Shown here piece by piece: positions 35,201 to 43,800 of a DNA stretch of 60,000 nucleotides (within the stretch, counting starts at the first letter, position 1; the number at the start of each line of letters is the position of its first letter). The notes beneath the pieces were generated by a model. That model searched no databases and was not told where the DNA came from. It saw only the letters and a list, made by a program, of their open reading frames with translations. Origin of the DNA: Phoronis australis (lineage: Eukaryota; Phoronida; Phoronidae); contig NMRA01000078.1 of the NCBI GenBank assembly GCA_002633005.1, positions 445,868 to 505,867 on the forward strand, read 5' to 3'. Made by a program: the position numbers and the translations under genes.

Positions 35201-38200
35201 CCTAATTGAGTAACCAGGGCATAAACCCAAAACAAGAAGGGTAAATTTAGTCAATTGTTAACATTTCCTAATCCACATACTGATTAATTGACTTGAAATC
35301 TACAAAATGTACATTTATGAAAGGATACTGTCTATGATGAGTTTTGACAGGTAGTGATGCATGGACAGGTCAGGTATTTCTTCCACACAATTAAACGAGA
35401 AGTCAACTGCCTTCAGATTCTTTGGAGCCTCAAAGTCGAGCAGGCGTGTCAGTTGATTATGGGACACATCCAGCTCCAGAAGGTAAGGCATGCATCCGAG
35501 TGCAGAAATGTCTGAAAATAGAAGGCAGATATATGCACACGTCAATATGTGAGCTTGTATTATACTATACAGTAATTCATGTCCTATTTGCCACACAATA
35601 TGGAGGACAGTTGAAACGAGGGTCAATACACAATTGACACCAGCTCTGGCAAATTTGAGTTATTTCTGGTTGTTTTAACGCAGCTATACCTGCATTCTGT
35701 CAAAAAAAATAAATGTAGGCAGACATGCATAGGCCGTGCATGTGGGCCCATTGCACTGAACATCTGGAACCATTTTTATGCTTTATTAATATATATTTAA
35801 AACCAAGCTGAGGAGATAGAAACTTGACTCAGGGTTTAGCAGTGTGACCCAGTGGGACTCGAACCCAAGACCTCGAGTAAAGAAAACAGGTGTTCTGTCA
35901 AAGAAACTACCGGTAACTACTAAACTAGATCACCTACTGTTATAAAGTTGATCTCAATTTGTTTTTTCAGATTAGAAGTGATTGTCTTGCAAACAACTGA
36001 CAGCTCGTTATTGCTTGAGACCAAGATTGGCATCAAATAACATGAAATACTGCGACAAGTTAATTTGTAGAGGCTGGTCTCAGGCAACGAAATGACTACT
36101 CCTTCCAAGCCCAAAAATCACATCTCTTATGACTATAAGGCCAAATTAAAGCCTTACAGTGAGTGGTCTACATCAAAAGTTGTTTTGTGACCGAAGGCAG
36201 ATTTATAGTAACTTTAAAATTTTGTAAAAGGATTTATTTAGGAAATGATATGTTGCTGAGAACCTGAGCATGTAATGAGCCTTTCATAAATGCAAGAAAT
36301 TGAATTGTGATTTTTCGTTTTCTGCTCATATACTCAGTAATTCTAATGTTCTACAGATACTGAGAGCATAAAGAAGAATGCCACCCAAAAAACCCCTACT
36401 TGTAGTTCTACTCGATAACGGCACGCTCAGTTGCGACACCTGACGGCAGACGGAGGTGATGAAATTATCCAATGACGTAATTGCTTTCACACACATTCTG
36501 TTCAGCAGTTCAAAACATGGGTTACTGGTGTCAGCTTATTGCTTGATTTCATCGTGTCAATTTCAAAAGACTTATTGTGAGTGAATGCCATTGGTGATTT
36601 ACAATCATCCACAAAATTCTAAGCCACTATGGGAAATAGTTACTTCCTCCAAGCCCAATGAGCCCCAATTGGTCCGTAATATAACCAGGTGAAATTGGAA
36701 ATGTACCATTAAACAAAGTCTATAGAATTGCTCTCATAACAAAACAGTTTTCTCCATAGCATGTATGTGGCTTTAAAGGCTAGCTGCAATACCTGTTAAA
36801 TTGTTGTATGGAATCTCTACTTTCTGAAGATGTTCATACTCTTGTAGAAGAGATATATCAACTAGGCTGAACCCCTGAAACAAATTACGAAATTGTTATT
36901 AAACATCTCACTCTAAGATAATTAAACGAGAAATTATATGAATTTAAGTACAACAGGCAACACAATTATTCCAACAGTGTTTTTTCCAAGTGCTTATAGC
37001 AATCTAGTCTATTGTTAAGCCCGGCTCTTTGGTGGTCTTTTGCATTGCAATAATTGGATATAACATGACCACATTTTGAGAACCAGTTTGATGTCTGTTA
37101 CTCAGTAGAGAAAACTGGTTCCTAATGCAGGCATGTTATATCCAACCCTTTGTCCAGGATCACACATGCTAATTTAAATAACATCAAATATCAACCACCG
37201 TGACATTTCCAAGAGTTACCATTGCTATTGTGGTAAGTGCTCTGTTTCATACCTAAGGATCGCTGTTCTTGGTATCGTCAGATGCTAGCTAGAAGCTGGC
37301 AATAATGGTTCTTGTAGTTATGAAGGTAGTGCTATGGCTAGGATTTCCAATGACTGGTCGGTAATAGTCGCATAGGTGGGCCCCTGAATTGAGAACCTGC
37401 TACTCCCACTGAATAATGCCCATTATTAAGTGAGAGTAGCTAGTTCTCAATCACCTTTAAATAAGGGATGCACCCATTGGACTTATTTCCGACCAGTCTT
37501 GGAAAGCCTCATGACTGGGGAAGAAACTCAGCAGCTGTATTCATTTAATAAGTCAAACCAAGCAGCTGTATTCATCAAATGAGTCAAATATAAGCAACNA
37601 GCACTGGCAAATTTGAGTTATTTCTGGTTGTTTTAACGCAGCTATACCTGCATTCTGTCAAAAAAAAAATAATTGTAGGCGGTCTGATACACATTGCAAC
37701 AGACATGCATAGGCCGTGCATGTGGGCCCATTGCACTGAACATCTGGAACCATTTTTATGCTTTAATTAATATATATTTAAAACCGAGCCGAGGAGATAG
37801 AAACTTGACTCAAGGGTTTAGCAGTGTGGCCCAGTGGGACTCAAACCCAAGACCTCGAGTAAAGAAAGCAGGTGTTCTGTCAAAGAAACTACCGGAAACT
37901 GCTACACTAGATCACCTACTGTTTTAAAGTTGATCTCAATTTGTTTTTTTCAGATTAGAAGTGATTGTCTTGCAAACAACTGACAGCTCGTTATTGCTTG
38001 AGACCAAGATCGGCATCAAATAAAATGAAATACCGCGACAAGTTAATTTGTAGAGGCTGGTCTCAGGCAACGAACTGACTACTCCTTCCAAGCCCAAAAA
38101 TCACATCTCTTTTGACTATAAGGCCAAATTAACGCCTTACAGTGAGTGGTCTACATCAAAAGTTGTTTTGTGACGGAAGGCAAATTTATAATAACTTTAA

Positions 38201-40394
38201 AATTCTGTAAAAGGATTAGGAAATTATATGTTGCTGAGAACCTAAGGATGTAATGAGCCATTCATAAATGTACAAAATTGAATTGTGATTTTTTGTTTTC
38301 TGCTCACGTACTCAGTAATTTCAATTTTCTAAAGATACCGAGAGCATAAAAATTGTATTTAAAGCTATCTTCAATGATGAGTAAGCCAACACCAAACCAA
38401 AAAAAAAAAACGAATACAGTAGTGGACATTCTGGGATGGGCTATTCATAATACCTAAAGGGTAATAAAACAATTATCTTCTCAGCCAGGCCATTGACCCT
38501 GTGTTAAGCTGTGTTTCCTTACTCAGGCCAGCTGGGACAATTGTAGGACCAAGAGCAGGGTTCACAAAGAACTACTTTCACTGACCTTGCATGTCAATTT
38601 CAAAAGGCTTATTGTGAGTGAATGCCATTGGTGATTTACAATCATCCACAAAATTCTAAGCCACTATGGGGAATAGTTACTTCCTCCAAGCCCAATGAGC
38701 CCCAATTGGTCCGTAATATAACCAGGTGAAATTGGAAATATACCATTAAACAAAGTCTATAGAATTGCTCTCATAACAAAACATTTTTCTCCATAGCATG
38801 TATGTGGCTTTAAAGGCTAGCTGCTTTACCTGTTAAATTGTTGTATGGAATCTCTACTTTCTGAAGATGTTCATACTCTTGTAGAAGAGATATATCAACT
38901 AGGCTGAACCCCTGAAACAAATTACGAATTCAAAGTGTTATTAAACACCCCACTCCAAGAGAATTATAAGAGAACTTAATAATATGAATTTAAGTACAAC
39001 AGGCAACACAATTATTCCAACAGTGTTTTTTTCCAAGTGCTCATAGCAATCTAGTCTATTGTTAAGCATCTTTGTATGGCAATAATCGGATATAACATGA
39101 CCACATTTTGAGAACCAGTTTGATGCCTGTTACTCAGTAGAGAAAACTGGTTCATAATGCAGGCATGTTATATCCAACCGCTACCTTTTGTCCAGGATCA
39201 CACATGGTAATACAAATAACACCAAATATCAACCACCGTGACATTTCCAAGAGTTACCATTGCTATTGTGGTAAGTGCTCTGTTTCATACCTAAGGATCG
39301 CTGTTCTTGGTATCGTCAGATGCTAGCTAGAAGCTGGCAATAATGGTTCTTGTAGTTATGAAGGTAGTGCTATGGCTAGGATTTCCAATGACTGGTCGGT
39401 AATAGTCGCATAGGTGGGCCCCTGAATTGAGCACCTGCTACTCCCACTGAATAATGCCCATTATTAAGTGAGAGTAGCTAGTTCTCAATCACCTTTAAAT
39501 AAGGGATGCACCCATTGGACTTATTTCCGACCAGTCTTGGAAAGCCTCATGACTGGGGAAGAAACTCAGCAGCTGTATTCATTTAATAAGTCAAACCAAG
39601 CAGCTGTATTCATCAAATGAGTCAAATATAAGCAACGACAACCTACAGGAGCAGTGAGGTTCAGGTAGATTTGTTGCGATCCATCAGCAGAGCGCCCCAG
39701 GTTAGACAGTCCCCGAGCTACGGTGTTCTCATCTAGAACTCCATCTGGTGACAGCTGGAAGAAATGATTAGATTATATAAAGAAACGTGTCGAGAATCCA
39801 GTTGAGAGCACGGGCAACAATTGAGGTAACACAGTGTTCATGTGAAATATCTCTTTGGACAACTGATTCAAAACAGGGAGTCAGATTTGATATGTTTCAA
39901 CAGGTTAGAGAACAAGAGTGTACCAGCCTGGATTGGTTCCACCAAACCAGGAATTATAAAACGTAAGTTTTCTACAAAACCTGCATGGGGCATGGGGGAA
40001 GATACTTTGTTTACAGTCACTTAATAGATGCTCACAAAAATACAAACTCATGATGTAGCAAGCCAGATTTATCTTGAAGATGGGCATCCCACTTTCTAAT
40101 TCTATAGGCTAAAGGCAACATGAATAAACCTGATATCCTAGAACATGAAAACTCGTGTATGTCCTGTAACAATAGAATTACCTCCGGCTCGGGATCATCA
40201 CTTTCGGGCTCACTTTCCACTTCGGGGACAGAATCTCGGCCGTCTACGAAGTCATTTACTAAGTTCCCTTCAGGATCTGGTTCCTCAATTTCAAAATCAC
40301 CAATCTCACTTTCCAAATTCAGCACATTCGTTTGAGATTTTGCTAAATGACCACTCATGCTGGCAGCGAATGGGTCTTCCACTCCAGGTTGCAT
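25800..40394 (-). CDS. LRGUK: Leucine-rich repeat and guanylate kinase domain protein, complete (15 exons, 811 aa)
   Basis: Fifteen exons with GT-AG borders join without a break (2436 nt) into an 811-aa protein, close to human LRGUK (about 825 aa). Order: acidic N-terminus (1-71, ESEPESDDPEPE); conserved GLSNLGRS block (72-107); about ten leucine-rich repeats (about 108-330, e.g. LLELDVSHNQLTRL and LSFLSLAHNQISKI); LTELDRHKVEPEEKVAAVNM linker; guanylate kinase-like domain (about 385-570) with P-loop GPQGSGK at 393-399 and GMP-site STTR and KDYNF; and a Ser/Pro-rich tail (571-811). In mouse LRGUK is needed for sperm head shaping, manchette and axoneme formation, so a ciliary/flagellar role is likely here. 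The NYYGT loop of active kinases is HWFGL, so catalysis is uncertain. Start ATG 40394 follows an in-frame TAA. Exon 3 appears twice (36793-36874 and 38830-38911) because of an N-joined duplication. Confidence 0.94.
26586..26674 (-). CDS. LRGUK: LRGUK exon 14
   Basis: 89 nt, with acceptor ...aattacag and donor gtgagt. It encodes EEASLLRRQSAAKEAVAGFV and then PSLYQQILK, a short helical segment. Its phases fit exons 13 and 15. Confidence 0.82.
27299..27543 (-). CDS. LRGUK: LRGUK exon 13 (end of guanylate kinase domain)
   Basis: 245 nt, with acceptor ...tctttcag and donor gtaagt. It begins DDITEAYRRLRRIVLEYLG, the last helix of the GK domain, matching the vertebrate VAYQKLSQLIREYLG segment. A low-complexity Ser/Thr-rich linker follows. 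Confidence 0.9.
27724..28292. mobile_element. TIR element with long G-rich termini (~570 bp)
   Basis: The left terminus agggctgttccagcaaaatc, continuing to gtgggagggggggaaggca, is matched inverted at the right end (28248-28292) over about 45 bp. TTA flanks both sides. Inside, 'gggtggttg' motifs are also repeated in inverted form. It is non-autonomous, with no transposase frame. A truncated sibling lies at 1-125. It is in LRGUK intron 12. Confidence 0.8.
28632..28833 (-). CDS. LRGUK: LRGUK exon 12 (guanylate kinase core)
   Basis: 202 nt, with acceptor ...cttgtag and donor gtgaat. It encodes GALSLKNTHFEPRYIFVMPS, then RERGHYSEPQIEYTLNRAEL and HHQDHPGFFDMVIPT, the central strand and lid-side helices of the GK fold. 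Confidence 0.93.
29121..29350 (-). repeat. 49-bp tandem array copying an exon end and its splice donor
   Basis: Four full 49-bp units (starting at 29121, 29170, 29219 and 29268) and a partial fifth (29317-29350). The unit, on the minus strand, is the last part of LRGUK exon 11 plus the first intron bases. Units at 29268, 29219 and 29170 each keep ctggag|gtgagt; the unit at 29121 has lost it. The partial unit at 29317 is true exon sequence, so the array grew from the exon-intron border. Confidence 0.92.
29302..29415 (-). CDS. LRGUK: LRGUK exon 11 (guanylate kinase)
   Basis: 114 nt, phase 0 at both ends, with acceptor ...tttttag. It encodes GQFLLTYQYSGHWFGLQREA and then VARQGLACIVNMELE. The end at 29302 is chosen because it continues in frame into exon 12 (MELE-GALSLK). 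Two further identical donors follow in the tandem array at 29253 and 29204. Confidence 0.92.
29866..29962 (-). CDS. LRGUK: LRGUK exon 10 (GMP-binding region)
   Basis: 97 nt, with acceptor ...ctttcag and donor gtaagt. Joined to exon 9 it reads NYGVLSTTRARHNEEMPNKD, then YNFTSIDEFENDIKQ. STTR, Glu and DYxF correspond to the GMP-binding signature of guanylate kinases. Confidence 0.93.
30305..30424 (-). CDS. LRGUK: LRGUK exon 9 (P-loop)
   Basis: 120 nt, with acceptor ...acttgcag and donor gtaagt. It encodes TLPSVDTPYPMLVLVGPQGS and then GKKDLALKLVEEFSDYFNYG. GPQGSGK is an intact Walker A motif. Confidence 0.94.
30494..30660 (-). mobile_element. Inverted copy of the LINE/SINE 3' tail
   Basis: The minus strand matches 25395-25530: 'gaaaactttc', then 'gtgcaatgggcccaaccatg', 'aggcctgcgca', 'tctgatgcaccgca', then a T run. 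It is a 3'-end fragment in LRGUK intron 8. Confidence 0.7.
31637..31743 (-). CDS. LRGUK: LRGUK exon 8 (LRR-GK linker)
   Basis: 107 nt, with acceptor ...tcctccaccag and donor gtacga. It encodes VAAVNMYNPSMELVASRDHV and then MHTVYNFLQPQRIRD, the conserved segment between the repeats and the kinase domain. Confidence 0.94.
32349..32516 (-). CDS. LRGUK: LRGUK exon 7 (last LRRs and cap)
   Basis: 168 nt, phase 0 at both ends. It encodes IIDMAEIQYVQELFLLRQLN, LMRNPIQELPDYRLSVLFRI and QHLTELDRHKVEPEEK. The LTELD ending is a typical LRR cap. Confidence 0.93.
33330..33473 (-). CDS. LRGUK: LRGUK exon 6 (LRRs)
   Basis: 144 nt, phase 0 at both ends, with acceptor ...tttcag and donor gtattg. It encodes RCNQLSVIENISQLKHLQEV, NVAGNNIRSMRGLEKHDLLE and IIDLESNE, which is two repeats. 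Confidence 0.93.
34196..34320 (-). CDS. LRGUK: LRGUK exon 5 (LRRs)
   Basis: 125 nt. Two AG acceptors are possible. The one ending at 34321 (catgtgacag) keeps frame with exon 4 (GAC A|AT AAC) and gives LIIDNNKIKVIQGIDQCCRL; the one 10 bases earlier would run into a stop. The exon goes on to SFLSLAHNQISKISGLGNLP and IKYLNL. Confidence 0.9.
34504..34728. mobile_element. Hairpin MITE of the GAGAACCAGTTT family (long copy 2)
   Basis: It has the same ends and inner arms as 21102-21331: gagatagagggtgctactg ... ctaccggcagcc, with arms tgcattttgagaaccagttt and aaactggttctcaaaatgca. It lies in LRGUK intron 4, upstream of exon 5. Confidence 0.7.
35329..35511 (-). CDS. LRGUK: LRGUK exon 4 (LRRs)
   Basis: 183 nt, with acceptor ...tattttcag and donor gtatcc. 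It encodes DISALGCMPYLLELDVSHNQ, LTRLLDFEAPKNLKAVDFSF and NCVEEIPDLSMHHYLSKLII. Confidence 0.93.
35690..35935 (-). mobile_element. tRNA-derived SINE (copy in haplotype 1)
   Basis: The minus-strand head at 35844-35933 has a 7-bp acceptor-like stem (gtgatct/gggtcac, with wobble) and B box GGTTCGAGTCC. The tail contains gtgcaatgggccca, shared with the LINE tail at 25455 and 30560, followed by a T-rich end. A SINE that uses a LINE 3' end is a plausible reading. Confidence 0.6.
36793..36874 (-). CDS. LRGUK: LRGUK exon 3, copy 1
   Basis: 82 nt, with acceptor ...gtttcag and donor gtattg. It encodes GFSLVDISLLQEYEHLQKVE and then IPYNNLT, plus one base of the next codon. Only one copy can be used, since 82 is not a multiple of three. 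Confidence 0.9.
37050..37148. mobile_element. Short hairpin MITE (GAGAACCAGTTT family), haplotype 1
   Basis: ttggatataacatgaccac at the left is inverted at the right (gcaggcatgttatatccaa). The arms contain attttgagaaccagttt and aaactggttc. About 98 bp. The same locus in the second copy is 39086-39180. Confidence 0.75.
37344..37505. mobile_element. Palindromic MITE TTTCCAATGACTGGTCGG, haplotype 1
   Basis: Terminal inverted repeats tttccaatgactggtcggta and its counterpart at 37484-37505. Secondary arms ttgagaacctgctactc and gagtagctagttctcaa meet around an aataatgcccattatt centre. 162 bp. The second-copy equivalent is 39382-39543. Confidence 0.8.
37655..37925 (-). mobile_element. tRNA-derived SINE (copy in haplotype 2)
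   Basis: Same element as 35690-35935, with an extra ~20 bases (ggtctgatacacattgcaac) that make it more complete at the tail end. Confidence 0.6.
38455..38600 (-). repeat. Dispersed repeat copy (family of 3506-3800)
   Basis: The minus strand reads caaggtcagtgaaagtagtt and then ctttgtgaaccctgctcttg, matching 3506-3800 and 59840-59990. It is present only in the second haplotype copy. Confidence 0.65.
38830..38911 (-). CDS. LRGUK: LRGUK exon 3, copy 2 (assembly duplicate)
   Basis: Encodes the same 27 residues as 36793-36874; donor gtaaag instead of gtattg. Including both copies would shift the frame by one base, so they must be alleles or mutually exclusive. Confidence 0.85.
39086..39180. mobile_element. 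Short hairpin MITE (GAGAACCAGTTT family), haplotype 2
   Basis: Allelic equivalent of 37050-37148, with the same inverted arms. Confidence 0.72.
39382..39543. mobile_element. Palindromic MITE TTTCCAATGACTGGTCGG, haplotype 2
   Basis: Allelic equivalent of 37344-37505; nearly identical. Confidence 0.78.
39647..39754 (-). CDS. LRGUK: LRGUK exon 2
   Basis: 108 nt, phase 0 at both ends, with acceptor ...tttcttccag and donor gtaggt. It encodes LSPDGVLDENTVARGLSNLG and then RSADGSQQIYLNLTAP, matching the block before the LRRs in vertebrate LRGUK. Confidence 0.93.
40182..40394 (-). CDS. LRGUK: LRGUK exon 1 with start codon (acidic N-terminus)
   Basis: 213 nt ending at donor gtaatt. It encodes MQPGVEDPFAASMSGHLAKS ... 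ESEPESDDPEPE. An in-frame TAA lies just upstream, so ATG 40394 is the first in-frame start. An acceptor-like cag precedes 40431. An overlapping upstream ATG in another frame sits at 40413. N-terminal sequence is poorly conserved in the family, so the start is likely but not certain. Confidence 0.8.
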
Positions 40395-40413
40395 TTTGCA
40401 AGGTATCCGCCAT
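40306..40413 (-). promoter_or_regulatory. Upstream ORF overlapping the LRGUK start
   Basis: ATG at 40413 opens a 35-codon frame (MADTLQNATW...) ending in TGA at 40306, offset from and overlapping the LRGUK start at 40394. If transcription begins upstream of 40413, this would be expected to reduce initiation at the main start, with leaky scanning needed. Confidence 0.4.
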
Positions 40414-40613
40414 TAGCTTCAGGACTGTTTCCTGGGATACAAAAGTGGTTGCTGATTGGTCAACATTTCCTTGGTTACTCTCAGACCCAGAAAATAATTA
40501 GTTTTGTCCACTGAATGCTTGTATTTAAAAACCCAGATGGATTTGAGATGTTTTATTCACTAATTCATAGTTTAAATTATCACAGGGAAGTAAATGCGAG
40601 GTTAATTACTTAC

Positions 40614-40842
40614 ACTTCTGCAAGAGAACGACTCTTCGTGCTTCCAAACAGGTGGCGCTGTCGTAGACCAAGTTCGCTCGGTCTGCTACTAGCAAGCTCA
40701 AACCCGGCGAAGGGAACTGCTCATACACCCGAAAGTCTGAACTCATTGTTGGTCTCCCAGTCATGTCTGCACTTAACTCATTTTCGAAGTGATGGGCTAA
40801 GTCGATTAGAGGCACACATCGATCAGTCTTCTTGGGCCGTCT
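40614..40842 (-). other. Candidate upstream exon of LRGUK (unassigned)
   Basis: The minus strand is open for 76 codons, ending at a strong donor (aagt|gtaagt, 40608-40613). An AG lies at 40843-40844. The peptide (PLIDLAHHFENELSADMTGR ... NLVYDSATCLEARRVVLLQK) is not one I recognise. Spliced to the acceptor before 40431, the frame would end in TGA right at the junction. It is therefore more likely a 5'UTR exon carrying an upstream ORF than part of the LRGUK protein. It could also belong to an unrelated gene. Confidence 0.3.
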
Positions 40843-43800
40843 CTATATCATTCCATAAAAATGTGAACACATGGTATTACAAGGCCCTAACTTGAAGGCA
40901 AGCTACATTGGCATGGGGCCGGGGAAAGTCGATAAAATAAAGACTGCGAAATACGAAGAGAACAATATTTAACAACTGCAACAGTGCATGATTTACGTTT
41001 TGAGGACCCTGGCCATGACGTTAAAATCTCCGCTTTTGCAGCACAAGTCGTGCACGAAATCAATCATACATATATTTCAAAAAATCGAGAAAATTTGTAA
41101 AGCGATGCTTTTGCGGAACGTACTAATTTACTGGACTTTAAATTCAATAAATAAAGTTTGCCAATGGAAAACTATATTTTTCAAGATGCTCCTCTCTGTC
41201 AAGGGATAACAGAGATAACTTTTGCTTGATATTTTCTCGAAACTGTATGTTACTTGAGAGACATTGATGACCTGACTCTAAGGTAACATCAATTGATGTT
41301 CATTTCTTGATATTTGAAAATATAGATATTTTCATATGTAGAGTCCCCGCCCTCAGGAGGCCATTGACGACATTTAAGGGGCCACATTTATTGTGTTTTT
41401 GTTGATAGGATTAAGGGGCCGCTCACGGTGAGAGGGTCCAATGTTGGAATGGATTATTTCCCTGTTTTTTGTGAAATCGTCAACCGGCTTTCATGTTGAA
41501 GGAGCTCACTCCCTGCATCGTTTTGGGACCACACGACGGTGGAATGCACTCTTTTTTCCAAGATCAATGATGTTTAGCCTTTCTTCTTAAGGTGTCCTAT
41601 TTCAGACAGTACCCTCTCTCGGTGGAGTAGTTCGGGGGAACTTGAGATTGCAAATTCATCAAAAAACACAAAATATTTGTTCGTGCACAGCACAGCCATT
41701 CGACCCAAACAACCAAAAATGTGAAAAATACAATAGGATTGCCGCAATCGAAAGCGTAGAATTTTGAAGAACGTGAAGACCACTATTGTGAATCACACAA
41801 AAGGACCATTTCCGATGGTCAGTTATAAAATGTTTAGTTACTGTTTCCCGTAGTATCACAAGAATAATATCTCTTTTGAATATGGTTACTAAAAGTTGTT
41901 TGGAAGGAATTCCCACATGTGGTAAACACCGTGACTGCTGTCTAAGCTACTATTTGTGATGACCATGTGCATGCATCATGTCGGGGGTATCATAGAACTC
42001 TCCCAATGATAAGCAAAGATTTCAGCGTTTTTTTTCCAGTGGAGTTCACGTTGAATCCGGCGTTATAGGTACCTCTGAAATGAGCAAAAATACATCTTAT
42101 TGCGAATGTCCCATCTCCCATATTCCCCCGATTACCGGCCAAGAATCTGCAAGCATGCATGCGGAAATTGCTTATAACATTCCGTTTTGCGGATAAACAA
42201 GTTCGTTGGTTTCTGATTTACTTGTTGACGTATCTACGAAAATCGAAAGATTCATGAATGATTTTTGACAATTAAAAGCTAGTATTGGAAGTTAGAATGA
42301 ATGTTGTTTCAGTGAATTTAATTGCAGCCTGAAGTTGGAAAAACTCTATAATCCGATCCCCAAATAGTAAAGTACACTTAAACGATTTTTGCATATCTAA
42401 AATAAATCTCAAAGACATTGATGAAATTCGGAAAAAAACGTTTCAAAAATGGCGAAGTCTAAATGGTCTGTGCCCCTCAATAATTTTTGCCTTCCTACGG
42501 GTCTGTATTACCAAGTTTGATTTTGTGGGGGTCTGAAGAACTTATTTTTGAATTTACACCCCGGGGGAGCGGCTCAGTTCAGAGTCAAAGTTACGAATTT
42601 AACATTGATTAATATACAGACTGAGGCAGAAACTGGCCTTCTTCGATTCCTTTCATTAAAATATGCAACATTTCATTAGTACTAAAAACAACTCAAGAGA
42701 CTGAGGAAAAGCAAACAAGTAAATCGTTTTTTTTTCAGTTTTATACTAACCCCTTCTCCAGAAATGTTCTTATTGTTTTCAAAACTTTCTATTGATCATC
42801 AATAAACCGTAACAGCTCGCCATCGTCTCATTTGATTTGTTTTTGCTGAGATTAGCTAACTGAGCAGGCCTGTTGCCAGGATTCCACGTGATGGGAGTTG
42901 TTCGAATTTGTAATACAGTGGACATTTTGGTGATATTTCGCAAAAATTTGGGTCCACCTCGTAGGAGCATGATGCGATACATTAAAAAACGCATTAAGAG
43001 GCAAATTTACAGCTCAACTTTCAATACCCGATACTAATTTGCGCATTGAAACGACGCAGTTGTTGTATGACGACGGTCAGGTGCATTGTTCAACAGTAAC
43101 AACGTAGCGCGTGATAATGCGACTTCATTCAGTGAGTATAACTTTTATGCAGGCTCAGGTCGAAACGCTTCAAAATTTCATCTTTCCGGGATTTATCATC
43201 TCAAAACGCTGTCAATAACTATCTCTTTGTTGTAGTCTCAAACATCTAAATGGTTTGTTAGATCGAGTTGTAGTGAACATCCGTCAGCGCCAGTGCGACT
43301 CCGCTTTCACTTGCTCGCACGCAAGTGTAACCTTTCCCCCTGGCCACGATCCTTCAAGTATTCTGCATAATCTCATTTTCCCAGCAAAAAGTAAAGTTAC
43401 TTAGATAAAAGTGGAGCGAACTGAAATTGAAAGATGGGCTCCTATTCGATGTTCTATAGTCAGCAACCATTCAAATATGCTGAGCAGTGATACTTTTTGA
43501 TAGGATGGAGAGTTTTTAATGATGAGATTTATGACAATGTCGCAGTTTGCGGGAATAAAATTCGTTTTTTTCACAAGAAAAGTTTCGACAAGTGAAAAAC
43601 CGCAATTAGGGCTAATAAAAAACACACAAATGTTAAAAAAATATTCTGTGATAACTATGAGTTCCACTGCATGTTATAAATTTGAAATCTTTTTGAGTGA
43701 GCCGTATGGGTTCATGAGCGCTGCACCGATAGCCAGGGAACTTTATCGTTCAGTCATGACGGCCAAGTTCATAAATTCACTGTTTTGAGGGCAATGAAAT

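Larger units (their letters stand above)
35642..37598. repeat. First copy of an N-joined 2-kb duplication
   Basis: 1957 bp, repeated as 37600-39636 (2037 bp) and joined through a single N at 37599. Both copies contain the SINE, LRGUK exon 3 and two MITEs in the same order, with small differences throughout and one unalignable stretch (36375-36575 against 38352-38605). Best explained as two haplotypes assembled in series. Confidence 0.82.
37600..39636. repeat. Second copy of the N-joined 2-kb duplication
   Basis: Counterpart of 35642-37598. Its specific stretch 38352-38605 includes an inverted copy of the dispersed repeat seen at 3506-3800. The two haplotypes therefore differ by a repeat-associated replacement. 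Confidence 0.82.
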
